64,000 nt of DNA from Mimachlamys varia (GCA_947623455.1 OX392527.1:50574401-50638400); one strand, 5' to 3'. Positions 49,732-60,350 are shown, counted from the stretch's first letter. Numbers and translations: made by a program. Notes: a model not told the origin generated them from the sequence alone.

Positions 49732-49905
49732 CAGCCTCGCATGAAAGCAAATGCTAGTCAAACAAGATAGGGACAACGGTTTTTGTCAACAGTATGATTA
49801 AACATCTTGCCACTGAACTCAGCTCTGGTATTTCCAACTGGAAACTGAATTATTCTTCTAATTTGTTTTCTTTCCTCCTAATACTTTTCTGTTGTGTTCT
49901 ACACA
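49732..49905 (+). repeat. Repeat S, copy 2
   Basis: Begins AGCCTCGCATGAAAGCAAAT and contains GCCACTGAACTCAGCTCTGG and TTCTTCTAATTTG. Homologous to 42957-43130. Confidence 0.6.
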
Positions 49906-50113
49906 ATATCCCCAAAATATCACAGTTTGACAATATTATTAGGAAATACAGTGTAAGAAGATACTACTTTGGTTTTGAATGGATCGCGGAAGTGTAAAAA
50001 ACGGAAAAATTTATTTGAGGATATAAGCATGCAAAAGTTTTATCAAAAGATCCTCAATAGTCAGAATTGCAACTTTAAACATGTATTATTACGTTCGTGC
50101 ATGTAAGTAAAAT

Positions 50114-50142
50114 GTCCTTGTTGATAACATATCAACAAGGAC
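50114..50142. repeat. Perfect 13-bp hairpin at the border of the 145-bp-unit element
   Basis: GTCCTTGTTGATA (50114-50126), three-base loop, TATCAACAAGGAC (50130-50142). It stands eight bases before the element begins at TTTTTAGCTCACC. It may be part of the element's end or a neighbouring palindrome used as target. Confidence 0.7.
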
Positions 50143-50150
50143 TTTACATT

Positions 50151-52970
50151 TTTAGCTCACCTGGCCCGAAGGGCCAAGTGAGCTTATGTGATGGTGCAGC
50201 GTCCGTCGTCCGTCCGTCCGTCCTGCGTCCGTCAACTTTTTCCTTTAAACGGCTTCTTTTAAAATACTGAAAGGCCCAGTGACATGAAATTTGGCTGGTA
50301 GATTTCTTGGAAGGAGCTGAACAAAGTTTGCGAAAAAAAATCACTTTGACCTAATTTCAAGGTCACAGGGGTCAAAAATGTCGAAACCTTCAAACAACTT
50401 CTTCTAAAATACCGTCAGGCATAGAGACTTCATATTTGACCAGTAGCTTCCTTAGATGAAGCCAAATAAAGTTTGCGAAAAGAAACGACCTTGACCAATA
50501 TTCAAGGTCACAGTGAAGTTAAATCTATTTTAACCGTTAAATGACTTCTTCTAAAATACAAAAAGCCCTGGAAGCATGATATTTGGCTGAAAGGTTCCTT
50601 GGATGAAGCCCGACAAAGTTTGCGAAAAGAAATGACCTTGACCGTTATTCAAGGTCACAGGGGTCAAATCTGTTAAAACCTTTAAACGACTTCTTGTGAA
50701 ATACCACAAGCCCTAGAAGCATGATATTTGGCTGGACGGTTCCTTGGATGAAGCCCAACAAAGTTTGCGAAAAGAAATGACCTTGACCTATATTCAAGGT
50801 CACAGGAGTCAAATCTGTTAAAACCTTTAAACGACTTCTTGTGAAATACCAAAAGCCCTAGAAGCATGATATTTGGCTGAAATGTTCCTTGGATGAAGCT
50901 TGACAAAGTTTGCGAAAAGAAATGACCTTGACCTATATTCAAGGTCACAGGGGTCAAATCTGTTAAAACCTTTAAACGACTTCTTCTGAAATACCAAAAG
51001 CCCTAGAAGCATGACATTCGGCTGAAAGGTTTCTTGGATGAAGCCTGACCAAGTTTGTTAAAAGAGATGACCTTGATCTATATTCAAGGTCACAGGGGTC
51101 AAATCTGTTAAAACCTTTAAACGACTTCTTGTGAAATACCAAAAGCCCTAGAAGCATGATATTTGACTGAAAGGTTCCTTGGATGAAGCTTGACAAAGTT
51201 TGCGAAAAGAAATGACCTTGACCTATATTCAAGGTCACAGGGGTCAAATCTGTTAAAACCTTTAAACGACTTCTTCTGAAATACCAAAAGCCCTAGAAGC
51301 ATGATATTTAACTGAAAGGTTCCTTGGATGAAACCCTACGAAGTTTGCGAAAAGAAATGACCTTGACTTATATTCAAGGTCACAGGGGTCAAATCTGTTA
51401 AAACATTTAAACGACTTCTTCTGAAATACCAAAAGCCCTAGAAGAATGACATTCGGCTGAAAGGTTTCTTGGATGAAGCCTGACAATGTTTGTGAAAAGA
51501 GATGACCTTGATCTATATTCAAGGTCACAGGGGTCAAATCTGTTAAAACCTTTAAACGACTTCTTGTGAAATACCAAAAGCCCTAGAAGCATGATATTTG
51601 ACTGAAAGGTTCCTTGGATGAAGCTTGACAAAGTTTGCGAAAAGAAATGACCTTGACCGTTATTCAAGGTCACAGGGGTCAAATCTGTTAAAACCTTTAA
51701 ACGACTTCTTGTGAAATACCAAAAGCCCTAGAAGCTTGATATTTGGCTGAAATGTTCCTTAGAGAAGCCCGACAAAGTTTGCGAAAAGAAATGACCTTGA
51801 CCTATATTCAAGGTCACAGGGGTCAAATATGTTAAAACCTTTAAACGACTTCTTCTGAAATACCAAAAGCCCTAGAAGCATGATATTTGGCTGAAAGGTT
51901 CCTTGGATAAAGCCTGACAAATTTTTTCAAAAAGAAATGACCTTGACCTATATTCAAGGTCACAGGAGTCAAATCTTTTAAAACCTTTAAACGACTTCTT
52001 GTGAAATACCAAAAGCCCTAGAAGCTTGATATTTGGCTGAAATGTTTTGTTGGAGGAAGTCCGACAAAGTTTGCGAAAAGAAATGACCTTGACCTATATT
52101 CAAGGTCACAGGGGTCAAATTTGTTAAAACCTTTAAACGACTTCTTCTGAAATACCAAAAGCCCTAGAAGCTTGATATTTGGCTGAAATGTTCCTTGGAG
52201 GAAGTCCGACAAAGTTTGCGAAAAGAAATGACCTTGACCTATATTCAAGGTCACAGGGGTCAAATCTGTTAAAACCTTTAAACGACTTCTTCTGAAATAC
52301 TTAAAGCCCTAGAAGCTTGATATTTGGCTGAAATGTTTCTTGGATGAAGCCCAACAAAGTTTGCGGAAAGAAATGACCTTGACTTATATTCAAGGTCACG
52401 GGAGTCAAAGTGGTTAAAACCTTCAAATGACTTCTTATGCAATACCAAAAGCCCTAGAAGCATGATATTTGGCTGAAAGGTTCCTTGGCTGAAGCCTGAC
52501 AAAGTTTGCGAAAAGAAATGACCTTGACCTATATTCAAGATCACAGGGGTCAAATCTTTTAAAACCTTTAAACGACTTCTTCTGAAATACCAAAAGCCCT
52601 GGAAGCATAATATTTGGCTGAAAGGTTCCTTGTATGAAGCTTGACAAACTTTGGGAAGGAAAATGAGCTTGACCCATATTAAAGGTCACAGTGGTCAAAT
52701 CAGTGGTTAAAAGCTTTGAGCGACTTCTTCTAATAAAGCAAAATGCCTAGAGACATGATATTTGGCTGGTAGCGTCCTGGGATGAATACGAACAAAATTT
52801 GAAATGAAAATGATGTTGTCACAGGGGTAAAATATGATTAAATCTTAAGATGTTCTTCTAAATGTCTTACATTAAAAGATTTTAGCGGACTTTAGGGTTA
52901 CACTATAATATAAGTCAGAGATTGATACCAGGTGAGCGATGCAGGCCCATTGGGCCTCTTGTTTTTTTTA
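50151..52970 (+). mobile_element. Bivalve-type interspersed element with internal 145-bp tandem units
   Basis: Left end TTTTTAGCTCACCTGGCCCG with GGCCCGAAGGGCC palindrome, then GTGATGGTGCAGCGTCCGTC and a GTCC/GTCCG run. Right end CCAGGTGAGCGATGCAGGCC with AGGCCCATTGGGCCT and a T run. GCTCACCTGG (50155-50164) and CCAGGTGAGC (about 52930-52939) are terminal inverted repeats of 10 bp. I know this pair of ends from many bivalve sequences, where copies are very numerous. It contains no transposase, so if it is mobile it is non-autonomous. The middle is an expanded tandem array (next entry). Confidence 0.8.
50240..52740 (+). repeat. 145-bp tandem array inside the bivalve-type element
   Basis: About 17 units. 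The marker ACGACTTCTTNTGAAATACC recurs near 50688, 50833, 50978, 51123, 51268, 51413 and 51558, exactly 145 bp apart in the well-kept part, with diverged units at both ends. Most units contain TGACCTTGA, a 7-base gap, and TCAAGGTCA, a perfect 9-bp inverted pair, followed by CAGGGGTCAAA. The repeated 91-codon minus frames at 145-bp steps are by-products. Confidence 0.93.
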
Positions 52971-53394
52971 TTTACAAGGGAGTGCCTCAGTGACATATTA
53001 CATAATTAAATTTAGTTCAAACAAAATTTTACGGTAAAAATAAATGCTACAAAAATAATTGTAAAATTACATTGTGACATTATTTTTGTCATTCTGATTT
53101 TGGTGTTTGACACTCCAGGTAAAAAAATCAATTTTGTTTATTTGAAAAGTGATGTTCTGCTGTCTTAACGTTAAGGTAGCATGTTGCTGATACATGATAA
53201 GATGGACTGTGTACCTGTCATGTACAGTTATGTAAAACTTCCTGCAGACGAGAGAAGCATGCATCAATTTAAATACGTTTTTGAACCACATGAAGAGTTG
53301 TGTACATAACCAGTACAAATAGGTATTGTGTGAAACTGTTGTGAAAACGGTTCTCAGCCCATATGGACTTGTATTTATGTAAGCTTCAGATTAT
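52971..53394. other. Intergenic, nothing recognised
   Basis: AT-rich sequence. The 83-codon minus frame at 53067-53318 has no recognisable domain and is not called. Confidence 0.4.
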
Positions 53395-53887
53395 TGTTAT
53401 AATAATAATAATATACAATATTTGATATAGCGCCCTATCTAGCTAACATAAGCCACTCTAAAGCGCATTACAGTACATATATATACAATTCTTATACAAT
53501 CAATACAATTAACATATACAGTTCTATCATATACGATTCTGAGGAGTTCGCAGGAGCTGCCACTACTTGTCCTATACCACTAGGCTAATATCTCCATATG
53601 TGTGTGTGTATGTATGCGTGTGTGCTGGAGATGAATTGTGTTCTGTTTGTAGTGGGACCGTGTTTCCAACGGCATCTTTTATAGTGCCACCACACTTGAA
53701 TGCTACATCACAGATACTGCAACATCCACCCCAGACCATTTTATACTCCACCTGGGTTGTTGGAGTTGTGTGGGCAGGAGAAAAACACTTTCTCTGAATG
53801 TTCCATGCGTATGACGATAACGGGGATCGAACCCCGGCCGCCTGCATGGAAGGCCGGAGTGATAACCACTCGACCAATCCGCCAACA
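53395..53887 (-). mobile_element. tRNA-derived SINE with LINE-like tail
   Basis: On the minus strand: a tRNA-like head (53886-53812), a body with TTTTTCTCCTGCCCACACAA and GTATAAAATGGTCTGGGGTG, a GT/CA-rich stretch (about 53594-53625), then GCGCTTTAGAGTGGCTTATG and GGGCGCTATATCAAATATTG ending in an ATT microsatellite. A tRNA head plus GCGCTATAT-type tail and short tandem 3' end is the classic SINE layout. Transcription by RNA polymerase III would start in the head. No target-site duplication was clear. Confidence 0.75.
53812..53886 (-). promoter_or_regulatory. tRNA-like head with A and B boxes (Pol III promoter) of the SINE
   Basis: A-box-like TGGTCGAGTGG (53877-53867) and B box GGTTCGATCCC (53833-53823). 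The T arm CGGGG/CCCCG pairs well. The anticodon arm is imperfect, so this is a SINE head and not a tRNA gene. Confidence 0.7.
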
Positions 53888-53944
53888 ATAAATATTAATA
53901 TTTTATTTATTAATATTAGATATTAATATTATTGTATAAATAAA

Positions 53945-54032
53945 TAAGAGAATGCCGAAGCTTTAACAAAAACATAATCCAAACTCAAAATCGATTAAAC
54001 CAGGGGCAAAATATGAACAAAGGAAAGATTAT
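53945..54032 (-). repeat. Repeat R5 (partial)
   Basis: Minus-strand fragment of repeat R, covering only the 3' part: CATAATCCAAACTCAAAATC and ATTAAACCAGGGGCAAAATA on the plus strand. The 41-codon frame is not included. Confidence 0.65.
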
Positions 54033-54440
54033 TTGACTAAAATTATGATCGGTTGGTTAAATGATTGCACAGATAAGGGATACAAGGTTATGCATTTATT
54101 TAACGAACAAACGAACTTCTTGAAAGTGAACATCGTTACAGTAACAAATTATGCTCATCTTGTTTCAATCATTGCAAACTTAGAGAAATAATATAAAACG
54201 TTTATCAAGATTAGTCAGAATAACGTTTTCTAATACCGTGGATTTCAAGACAATATACAGTTTTGTCGGCTTAAATTTCAATACAAGTGGGCGACACTTT
54301 TTAAACACTGGTGTAATTATATGTTGCCAAAAATGTTTGAATCCCCTGAGAAGTTAAATGCGGTTTGCAATTAAACGCCAAAACAATAATGATAAATACT
54401 GAAGAAAAAAAGCAAGACGAATACAATTGATATCATGTCT
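54033..54440. other. Intergenic, nothing recognised
   Basis: AT-rich sequence without a supported gene or a repeat recurring in the window. Confidence 0.4.
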
Positions 54441-54775
54441 CAATTTTCCTCAATGAAAATATTTTGTATCTTTGCATGGTATTAAAGGTGGACCTTTTTG
54501 AAATTTACTCATTAGTGTGTTTACTTGTTGTGATGACAATGTTGACTCAGTTCTCACTTTGAGGACTTGATGTTTACTAGAATGTGACAAGATTTTCATG
54601 GCGGCTGTCATAGATGAATAAGACGCTTATTCTTCCGGAACACATGGCCCTTTTCTCTTGTACTGTTTCAAGGGTCTCTATGTAAATCTTTCCCTTGTAC
54701 ATAGTTTGCCCTAAGTATAATCGATTTGTGTTCGGATTATAGTTTTGTTGACGCATCGTTATTCTCTTATTGTTT
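54441..54775 (+). repeat. Repeat R2
   Basis: Contains CTCATTAGTGTGTTTACTTG, TTGAGGACTTGATGTTTACT and GGAACACATGGCCC. The frame starting at 54598 (MAAVIDE) has a TAA at codon 8, so the short ORF is broken here. Confidence 0.75.
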
Positions 54776-55081
54776 TAATTAATCATTAGAATGCCCTCAA
54801 AGGAATGAGTCAGTCAGTGTTCAACTATTACACAATTACAGAGGTAATCTTGATCAGAGAATCATCTTTGTAACCAGTGGGCACATTTATTCAAACGTAT
54901 ATTGCTGAAAAAGAGCTGACATATAAACAACAGTATGATCAGAATCCATGTATATGAATCTCAGTCAGAACAATTTTGTTTTGATAAATAAATATTATAT
55001 ACATGTATATAAAAAAACTTAATAATAATAATGTAACCCTGGTAAAATACTAGCTGCAATATACCGCTCGGCAAGTGAGAT
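54776..55081. other. Intergenic, nothing recognised
   Basis: No gene or window-internal repeat seen. Confidence 0.4.
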
Positions 55082-55151
55082 CTTCTCTTTAGCTCGATCG
55101 GTTGAGCGTAAGACTAGTAACCAGAGGTTCCTGGTTCGACTCCTAGAGGAG
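55082..55151 (+). other. Degenerate tRNA-like sequence (Thr-AGT-like), SINE head or tRNA pseudogene
   Basis: The acceptor strands CTTCTCT and AGAGGAG can pair with one T-G wobble. The D stem GCTC/GAGC is perfect (TTTAGCTCGATCGGTTGAGC). The anticodon loop CTAGTAA would give AGT. The B box GGTTCGACTCC is present. The anticodon and T stems are mismatched, so it is not a working tRNA. An AT/A-rich run follows, as in a SINE. Confidence 0.5.
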
Positions 55152-56224
55152 GCATTGAAAAAATAATGACTTATGTTACAATAATAAAAAAAAAAAAAAT
55201 AATAATTAATCTTCTTCTTTCGTTCATACTTTGCAATGATAAAGGGACAAAATATGTAAGTAAAAAACCCTACTTAAATTGGAATTCTGCTCTTGGTAGG
55301 ATATACAATATAATACTGGAACTCTACAATCGATTTCATTTTTACCATTTCTACTCTTGAACAATGGGTCGAGTTACAGCATGTATAGATTGTTATTTCA
55401 TTAACAGAAGCCACAATACATTGATAACTCGACTTGCTTGATTTCTAACTGAATTTTTTTAATGCTTTTTTTTTATTTTGAAACCATTTCCTGGTCATAT
55501 TTGTAGGGTGAGTCGTACCATTTCTAATCATTTCGATATTTAAACTTGATAAATTTCTTTGTTTAGCTAATCATGATAGATGTCAATTCATTTTTATCCA
55601 ATTAAGCATCCAATGATCCTGAGCAGCTTTCAAAATTTACCATGTATTGCCTTTAAATACTTCCCATCACTCATATAAATGGCATCGATCCATTTTAATG
55701 AAATCAAATGGGGAAGCTCAAACGCAGGACTTGAAAGAAAAGTTATATCCTGCTTCTGTCAAATGTCATCTGCAAGACATAAAGTCGTTTAAATGTTCAA
55801 TGCTTTAAAAAAAACACAGAATGTAGTCAGCAAATGCAATGAAAGGTTTCCTTTTCAAAATATCTCCAGATTATCCAAAATGTCATCTACTATATCCAGC
55901 CAACTGAAGCTATTCTTCTGCATTTAAAGTGATTCCTAGGTTTAAAGCTACTGCGGTCTGGCGACTAAATGGAATTATAGTTTAGTTTTTTTTTTAAATT
56001 CAGGGAATTGATTTGTCCCTGGTTACTCGACGTATTGGATTAATGTAATTATTCTTTCGTCGGGCAGATTATGCGTTATCGCGATATTATTTCTCGATGC
56101 TAGCAATTCAAACCCCATAACAAATATAGTAATTTTTCAATACGCAAAAGAAACAAAATAAAACATCCTAAGATATGCTTTTTTTTCTATCTCTATCGAT
56201 CGCTTCAGTTGATATGTTGCAAAC
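55152..56224. other. Intergenic, nothing recognised
   Basis: AT-rich sequence with an A/AAT run at 55183-55210. Only short frames, none with a recognisable domain. Confidence 0.4.
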
Positions 56225-56560
56225 ACTTGATTTGTGTCGTCAATCGAACTGAAGAATCCTTACTTTTCCGGAGCGTCTGGTCCCAGGATCATGAAACACT
56301 CTTAAGTCTAAATTTGTCTTAAGTTTTGACTTAGCCAATTACGATTAACGTTTCAAAAAGTAACGTCATAAATGATTGGCTAAGCACAATCTTAGAGCAC
56401 AATCTTAATTCTAAGATTGTTTCATGATTCTGGGACCAGGTATGATATTTTGTACTTTTCCAATGGTTTCCGAGTAAACCCTTCCTTTGTTCATATTATG
56501 TCTCTAGTTTATTTGAGGTTGAGCTCCGCTTATAGTGTAGTTAACGCTTCGATATTCTCT
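56225..56560 (+). repeat. Repeat R3, diverged and split by a MITE-like element
   Basis: Left part CTTACTTTTCCGGAGCGTCT and right part CCTTCCTTTGTTCATATTAT plus GTTAACGCTTCGATATTCTC match the R consensus in order. The break falls in the CCTGGTCTTATT region of R. Confidence 0.65.
56277..56439. mobile_element. MITE-like element with 21-bp terminal inverted repeats
   Basis: CTGGTCCCAGGATCATGAAAC (56277-56297) pairs with 56419-56439 with one mismatch. Further inward, TTAGCCAATT and GATTGGCTAA also pair, so the whole 163 bp can fold. No coding capacity. It interrupts repeat R3, whose uninterrupted relatives give the empty site. The target duplication cannot be fixed because CTGGT/ACCAG belong either to the ends or to the host. 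Confidence 0.75.
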
Positions 56561-56700
56561 CATTTGTATTGTTGCAACAGAAGTTTAATATTTTACATTG
56601 CAAATATTGCAATTTTTTCGAACAACATGTATATCTTCTTACATACAAAGTGATCACTGTAGTAATAACCATTGAAGAAATAGAGGTTACACAACGATTG

Positions 56701-56803
56701 GTTGTTGGATATGGTATTTATTTCACTCGAGTTATAGCTCGTCTCCATGGTAACTTTTGAAAGTTAACTAACAAGAGGGAAATAAATACCATATTCAACA
56801 ACT
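56701..56803. mobile_element. Palindromic element with 24-bp inverted arms
   Basis: GTTGTTGGATATGGTATTTA plus TTTC (56701-56724) pairs with 56780-56803 with one mismatch, around a 55-bp centre containing CTCGAGTTATAGCTCG. No coding capacity. It could be a small inverted-repeat transposon or an unmoved palindrome; copies elsewhere would be needed to tell. Confidence 0.55.
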
Positions 56804-57524
56804 ACGAGTCGCGTGATCTGTTTCTACCACAATTTCAGCCGAAAACAGAATTATTTAATTGAATTAGACATAAATGGACAGCAGACAATATGGGTGTAAA
56901 CATATCGGATCGTTTTTTCCCACCAAATGATGACGACGTCAATAATTAGCAAGCCACGTCGTTACGGTCAAAGTTCACCATGTCAGCCAATGAGAATATG
57001 TTCAGGGTTTATTTTACGTGTGGTATAAACAAAATGTTATTCAACAATTGTAACGATTATTTGATACCATGAGAGTTGGATAACACCACCTATTGTAGAG
57101 AAAACGTTATTCATGCTAAACAATGACACTTTTATCTAGTTAATCACTGGTTACTCTCAATACTGAGTGTTTGAAATTAATAAAAAGTATTACAGATTTG
57201 TTGCCTATCTTGTTAGCTATTTTAACTTTTTTTTTCACCAATGAGTCTTCAATTTCAATTTCAATTTCAAAATAAGTTTTATTGATACAATAAATAAATA
57301 AACACAAAATTACAAAGAGTTAGTAAACATCAGTATCAATACAAGAATTAGAAGACCGGCTAAGCTTATTTTCCAACCAATGAAACATTGATGACGTTAT
57401 CTTGTTCATTACAGATATTATTTGGTCGTAAGAAATAAAGTTTGATATAGATAGAAAATTGTCATGTCGAACACTAACTAGTGAGAGTTTATTTCATCAG
57501 TATCATTAATACCTTGCTGAAGGT
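56804..57524. other. Intergenic with short AATTTC microsatellite and repeat T copy 1
   Basis: No gene. 57250-57271 is an (AATTTC)n run followed by ATTGATACAATAAATAAATA, which reads on the minus strand like the 3' end of a retroelement. 57373-57520 (CATTACAGATATTATTTGGT, GTAAGAAATAAAGTTTGATA) matches 57966-58100. Confidence 0.5.
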
Positions 57525-57960
57525 ATCGTGATTTACGTGATCGATGTCGACTGCTGATAAACAAACTAACAACACAAGGATTCGAGAGATGCAGGTTGAT
57601 CAGAACTATGGGCAATTTTTATGGTCACCATCTTGAGAAATCTTGTCTCATTGAGAAATATTCTGTATCGTTCAGTGATATGGAGATGGACGTTTTATGC
57701 TCATTAGTGTGGTTGGCAATGGTACTTGGTTATCCTTTTGAGGATTGATGCTTACTTGGATGTGACAAAGATTTACATGGCTGGTGTCGTCGAAGAAGCA
57801 GAAGCCATTTACTCTTCCGGAATACCTGGTCTTATTCTCTTGTGCTTTTACGAGAGTCTCCATGTAAATCTTTCTTTTGTTCCTATTTTGCCCCTAGTTT
57901 AATCGATTTTGAGTTCGGATTATGGTTTTGTTGACACTTTGGTATTCTCTGATTTTATTA
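57525..57960 (+). repeat. Repeat R4, uninterrupted copy with 41-codon frame
   Basis: Most complete R copy: GATTCGAGAGATGCAGGTTG, ATGGAGATGGACG, CTCATTAGTGTGG, then the frame 57777-57902 (MAGVVEEAEAIY ... PILPLV, 41 codons), TTTAATCGATTTTGAGTTCG and GTTTTGTTGACACTTTGG. It serves as the empty-site reference for the LINE in R1. Confidence 0.82.
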
Positions 57961-59114
57961 GTCTTTCTCAACCGATGAAACTTTATTGACGATACTGTAT
58001 CCAGTTTCATTACAGATATTAATTGATCGTAAGGAATAAAGTTTCATATAGATAGTTAATTGTCACGTCGGTTATTTCATCAGTATCAGAAATACCTGTT
58101 GTAATTGATTACACATGCTTTAGTGTCAGGTCGTCGTATTTTACACGTCCCCAGTACCTGAGCATTCATAGCAGTCTATCTATTTACCCAAAACCGTAAT
58201 TGAACTTTTCATTTATAGGGCGGCGATTTTTTTAATCAAACGTTTTATCAAGTTCTCAATTTAAAGTAACAATTCCCTTTTTAATGTTTATAGTTTAAAC
58301 CTTTTTTCAAAACAAATGAGTTTCCTGGAGGGTTGGATATTACGTCATTTGTGCTTCTGTTTAATCACAAATTGGGTCATCAGACTTCATCGATGAAAAC
58401 ATATTGACAATTTATTTTACAATTCGATTGCATTTCAGCAAATGAATGTTGATTCTTATTCTTGTTCGAATCGACGTAGATACCGTTAGCAACAACATTC
58501 GTTGTTATCGACAGCTGGTATCAGCCAAATTTAAAATTTATATGATAATTCCTTATCTTGGAAACGAAGGGGCAATGGACGAACACTTTCTTCGGTAACA
58601 AAACATCAAACAGCCACTAAGAATAAAACTAATGTAGGATAGTGTCATGGCATGAATGCCCTCTACTAAATTTCGAAGGAAATTTTTCAAATAGATAAAC
58701 CTTTTGTGAAATGGAATTGCTTTTTATAGGATCAATACTTACACTCTTAGGTTAACGGACATTTTCATTGCTGGATACACAGTACTTCTTTCACAGTGAC
58801 TGAAAAATCAGACAACCAAGACTGTTCCCCTGACCTAACAGAAGTAATCTCCGTGTTTGCTGATATATCAGACTGAACCGTCTGGCGTACAACTTATCAC
58901 AAGACTTGGCGTATAAAACAATTCCTGATCTGTCCAACTCTTTCATCGTAGACAGACATATGATTTTATCAATTGATAGAATAAACCTTATTTAGATGTG
59001 CAGTCTAATTGAGTTCTGCTTCTTGCTCTGTAAGACACCAACCACTACATATTGTGGTTCTTGTTTCTCAAGTCTATCGTGGTGTATTTTTCGTACCATG
59101 TTGTAAATTGAGAT
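57961..59114. other. Intergenic; repeat T copy 2 at its left end
   Basis: 57966-58100 (CATTACAGATATTAATTGAT, GTAAGGAATAAAGTTTCATA) is homologous to 57373-57520, so T lies on both sides of R4. The rest shows no gene or window-internal repeat. Confidence 0.5.
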
Positions 59115-59330
59115 TGCAAAAGCGTCAACAAAACAATAATCCGACTTTGGACAAATAAAAAAAAAAGAAAAGACGTACATGGAGACCCTTGTAGAAGTAC
59201 AAGAGAAAAATAACCAGGTATTCTAGAAGAGGAAGGGTCTTCTGCTGCATCGACGACTTCCGCCATGTAAATTTAGGTCACATCCGAGTAAATGCCATGA
59301 CCTCAAAGTGAGAATCGATGCATTTAGGAA
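59115..59330 (-). repeat. Repeat R6
   Basis: Minus-strand copy: plus-strand ACATGGAGACCCTTGTAGAA, TCTTCTGCTGCATCGACGAC, CCGCCATGTAAATTTAGG. The short frame begins at 59266 (MAEVVDAAED) and is shifted after about 20 codons by a small deletion. Confidence 0.75.
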
Positions 59331-59479
59331 AACCCTGAACCTAACTGGAAGTAGGCTGTATATACAGTATATACTCATTTTATTTTAATGGCGAATAAAA
59401 ATATATAAATATAAACTTTATTTAGTTTACAACAATTATGAAACAAGTTATCCAACTTATATACATGTATGTATCACTC

Positions 59480-59590
59480 TTGTTGGTCCGGATGTTAGCG
59501 CACCAGGGGTTTTATTGTGGGAGTAAACTTGAGTACCCGGAGAAAACGCACGTGGTCACGTCCAGTTGGGGAATCGAACCCGAACTTTGA
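59480..59590 (-). mobile_element. SINE remnant with TTTTCTCCGGGTACTC motif
   Basis: On the minus strand: CGGGTTCGATTCCCC (B-box-like), then GCGTTTTCTCCGGGTACTC and CTCCCACAATAAAACCCC. The TTCTCCGGGTACTC...CTCCCACA pattern is one I know from SINE bodies in many marine animals. Only a fragment of about 110 bp is recognisable. Confidence 0.5.
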
Positions 59591-60350
59591 TGTATTTATA
59601 CAACTGTATGTCCTAAAACATATCTGCCTGTATATCCCATCATGTAAACTGTGTATTAAACATTTGAACAATGTTGGCCATGGCGATACAACATTTTTAT
59701 TTTGTGATATATTCTATAGAAACGGAGACGATATATCAACTCAGCTAAAAACCGTACTACACACCAATCTGATTAAAATCATATCTTGATCTCTGGGCCG
59801 TTCCGTAAATTTCTCTGCTGCGTTAAGATCCGAGAAAATCCCATAGGGGGTGATGTCCCGATGACTTTTTGCATTAGCCAATCAAATTACTACTTGACAG
59901 TGAAATGTTGAGGCGACAACGCTTGCATAATCGCATTTGTCCGTTTAGTCATTTTGTCACCAAAATGTTCATGTGGAATAATGTGACGAAATGACTTCCT
60001 GATTCTATTCTATCGTTTCTGCTACCTTTGAAAAATACTAGCAGCTTTTTACCGACCATGCCTGGGAAATTTTCTCCAGGGCTCATTCGGAAGAGCATAC
60101 GATTTATACATGCATAATTCAGAGGTCATGTATTTAACTCTTTGTGGAGTCATTATATATGTAATTACTGCTATTATATTATCTTTTATTTGGTCGCAAG
60201 GTGGTTGGATTATCGATATCTAAGGTTGTAGTTAGAGCTCGCATTTTTGCAGTAGGATGAAATACAAAATCAATTTTTAAATCTTACAAATGGTCTTGCA
60301 GTTGGATTTGGTATTTTTATACAGAAGTAGACCAAGTTTGTGATGCTTGA
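59575..60350. repeat. Tandem-duplicated unit U, copy 1
   Basis: Blocks CTGTATGTCCTAAAACATAT, GAGACGATATATCAACTCAG, CTCATTCGGAAGAGCATACG and GTCGCAAGGTGGTTGGAT recur in the same order at 60650-61340. The plus frames in both copies (59517-59789, 60608-60997) share stretches such as LYVLKH/LYILKH and GDDISTQ/GDNISTQ, but this follows from DNA homology. No gene called. Confidence 0.7.

Noticed and set aside
50682..52698. Repeated 91-codon minus frames
   Set aside because: They occur at exact 145-bp steps and are by-products of the tandem unit, each starting in one unit and stopping two units on.
53812..53886. Functional tRNA gene on the minus strand
   Set aside because: It continues into a SINE body and GCGCTATAT/ATT tail, and the anticodon arm is imperfect.
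55082..55151. Functional tRNA-Thr gene
   Set aside because: The anticodon and T stems do not pair well. Only the acceptor stem, D stem and B box are kept, so a SINE head or pseudogene fits better.
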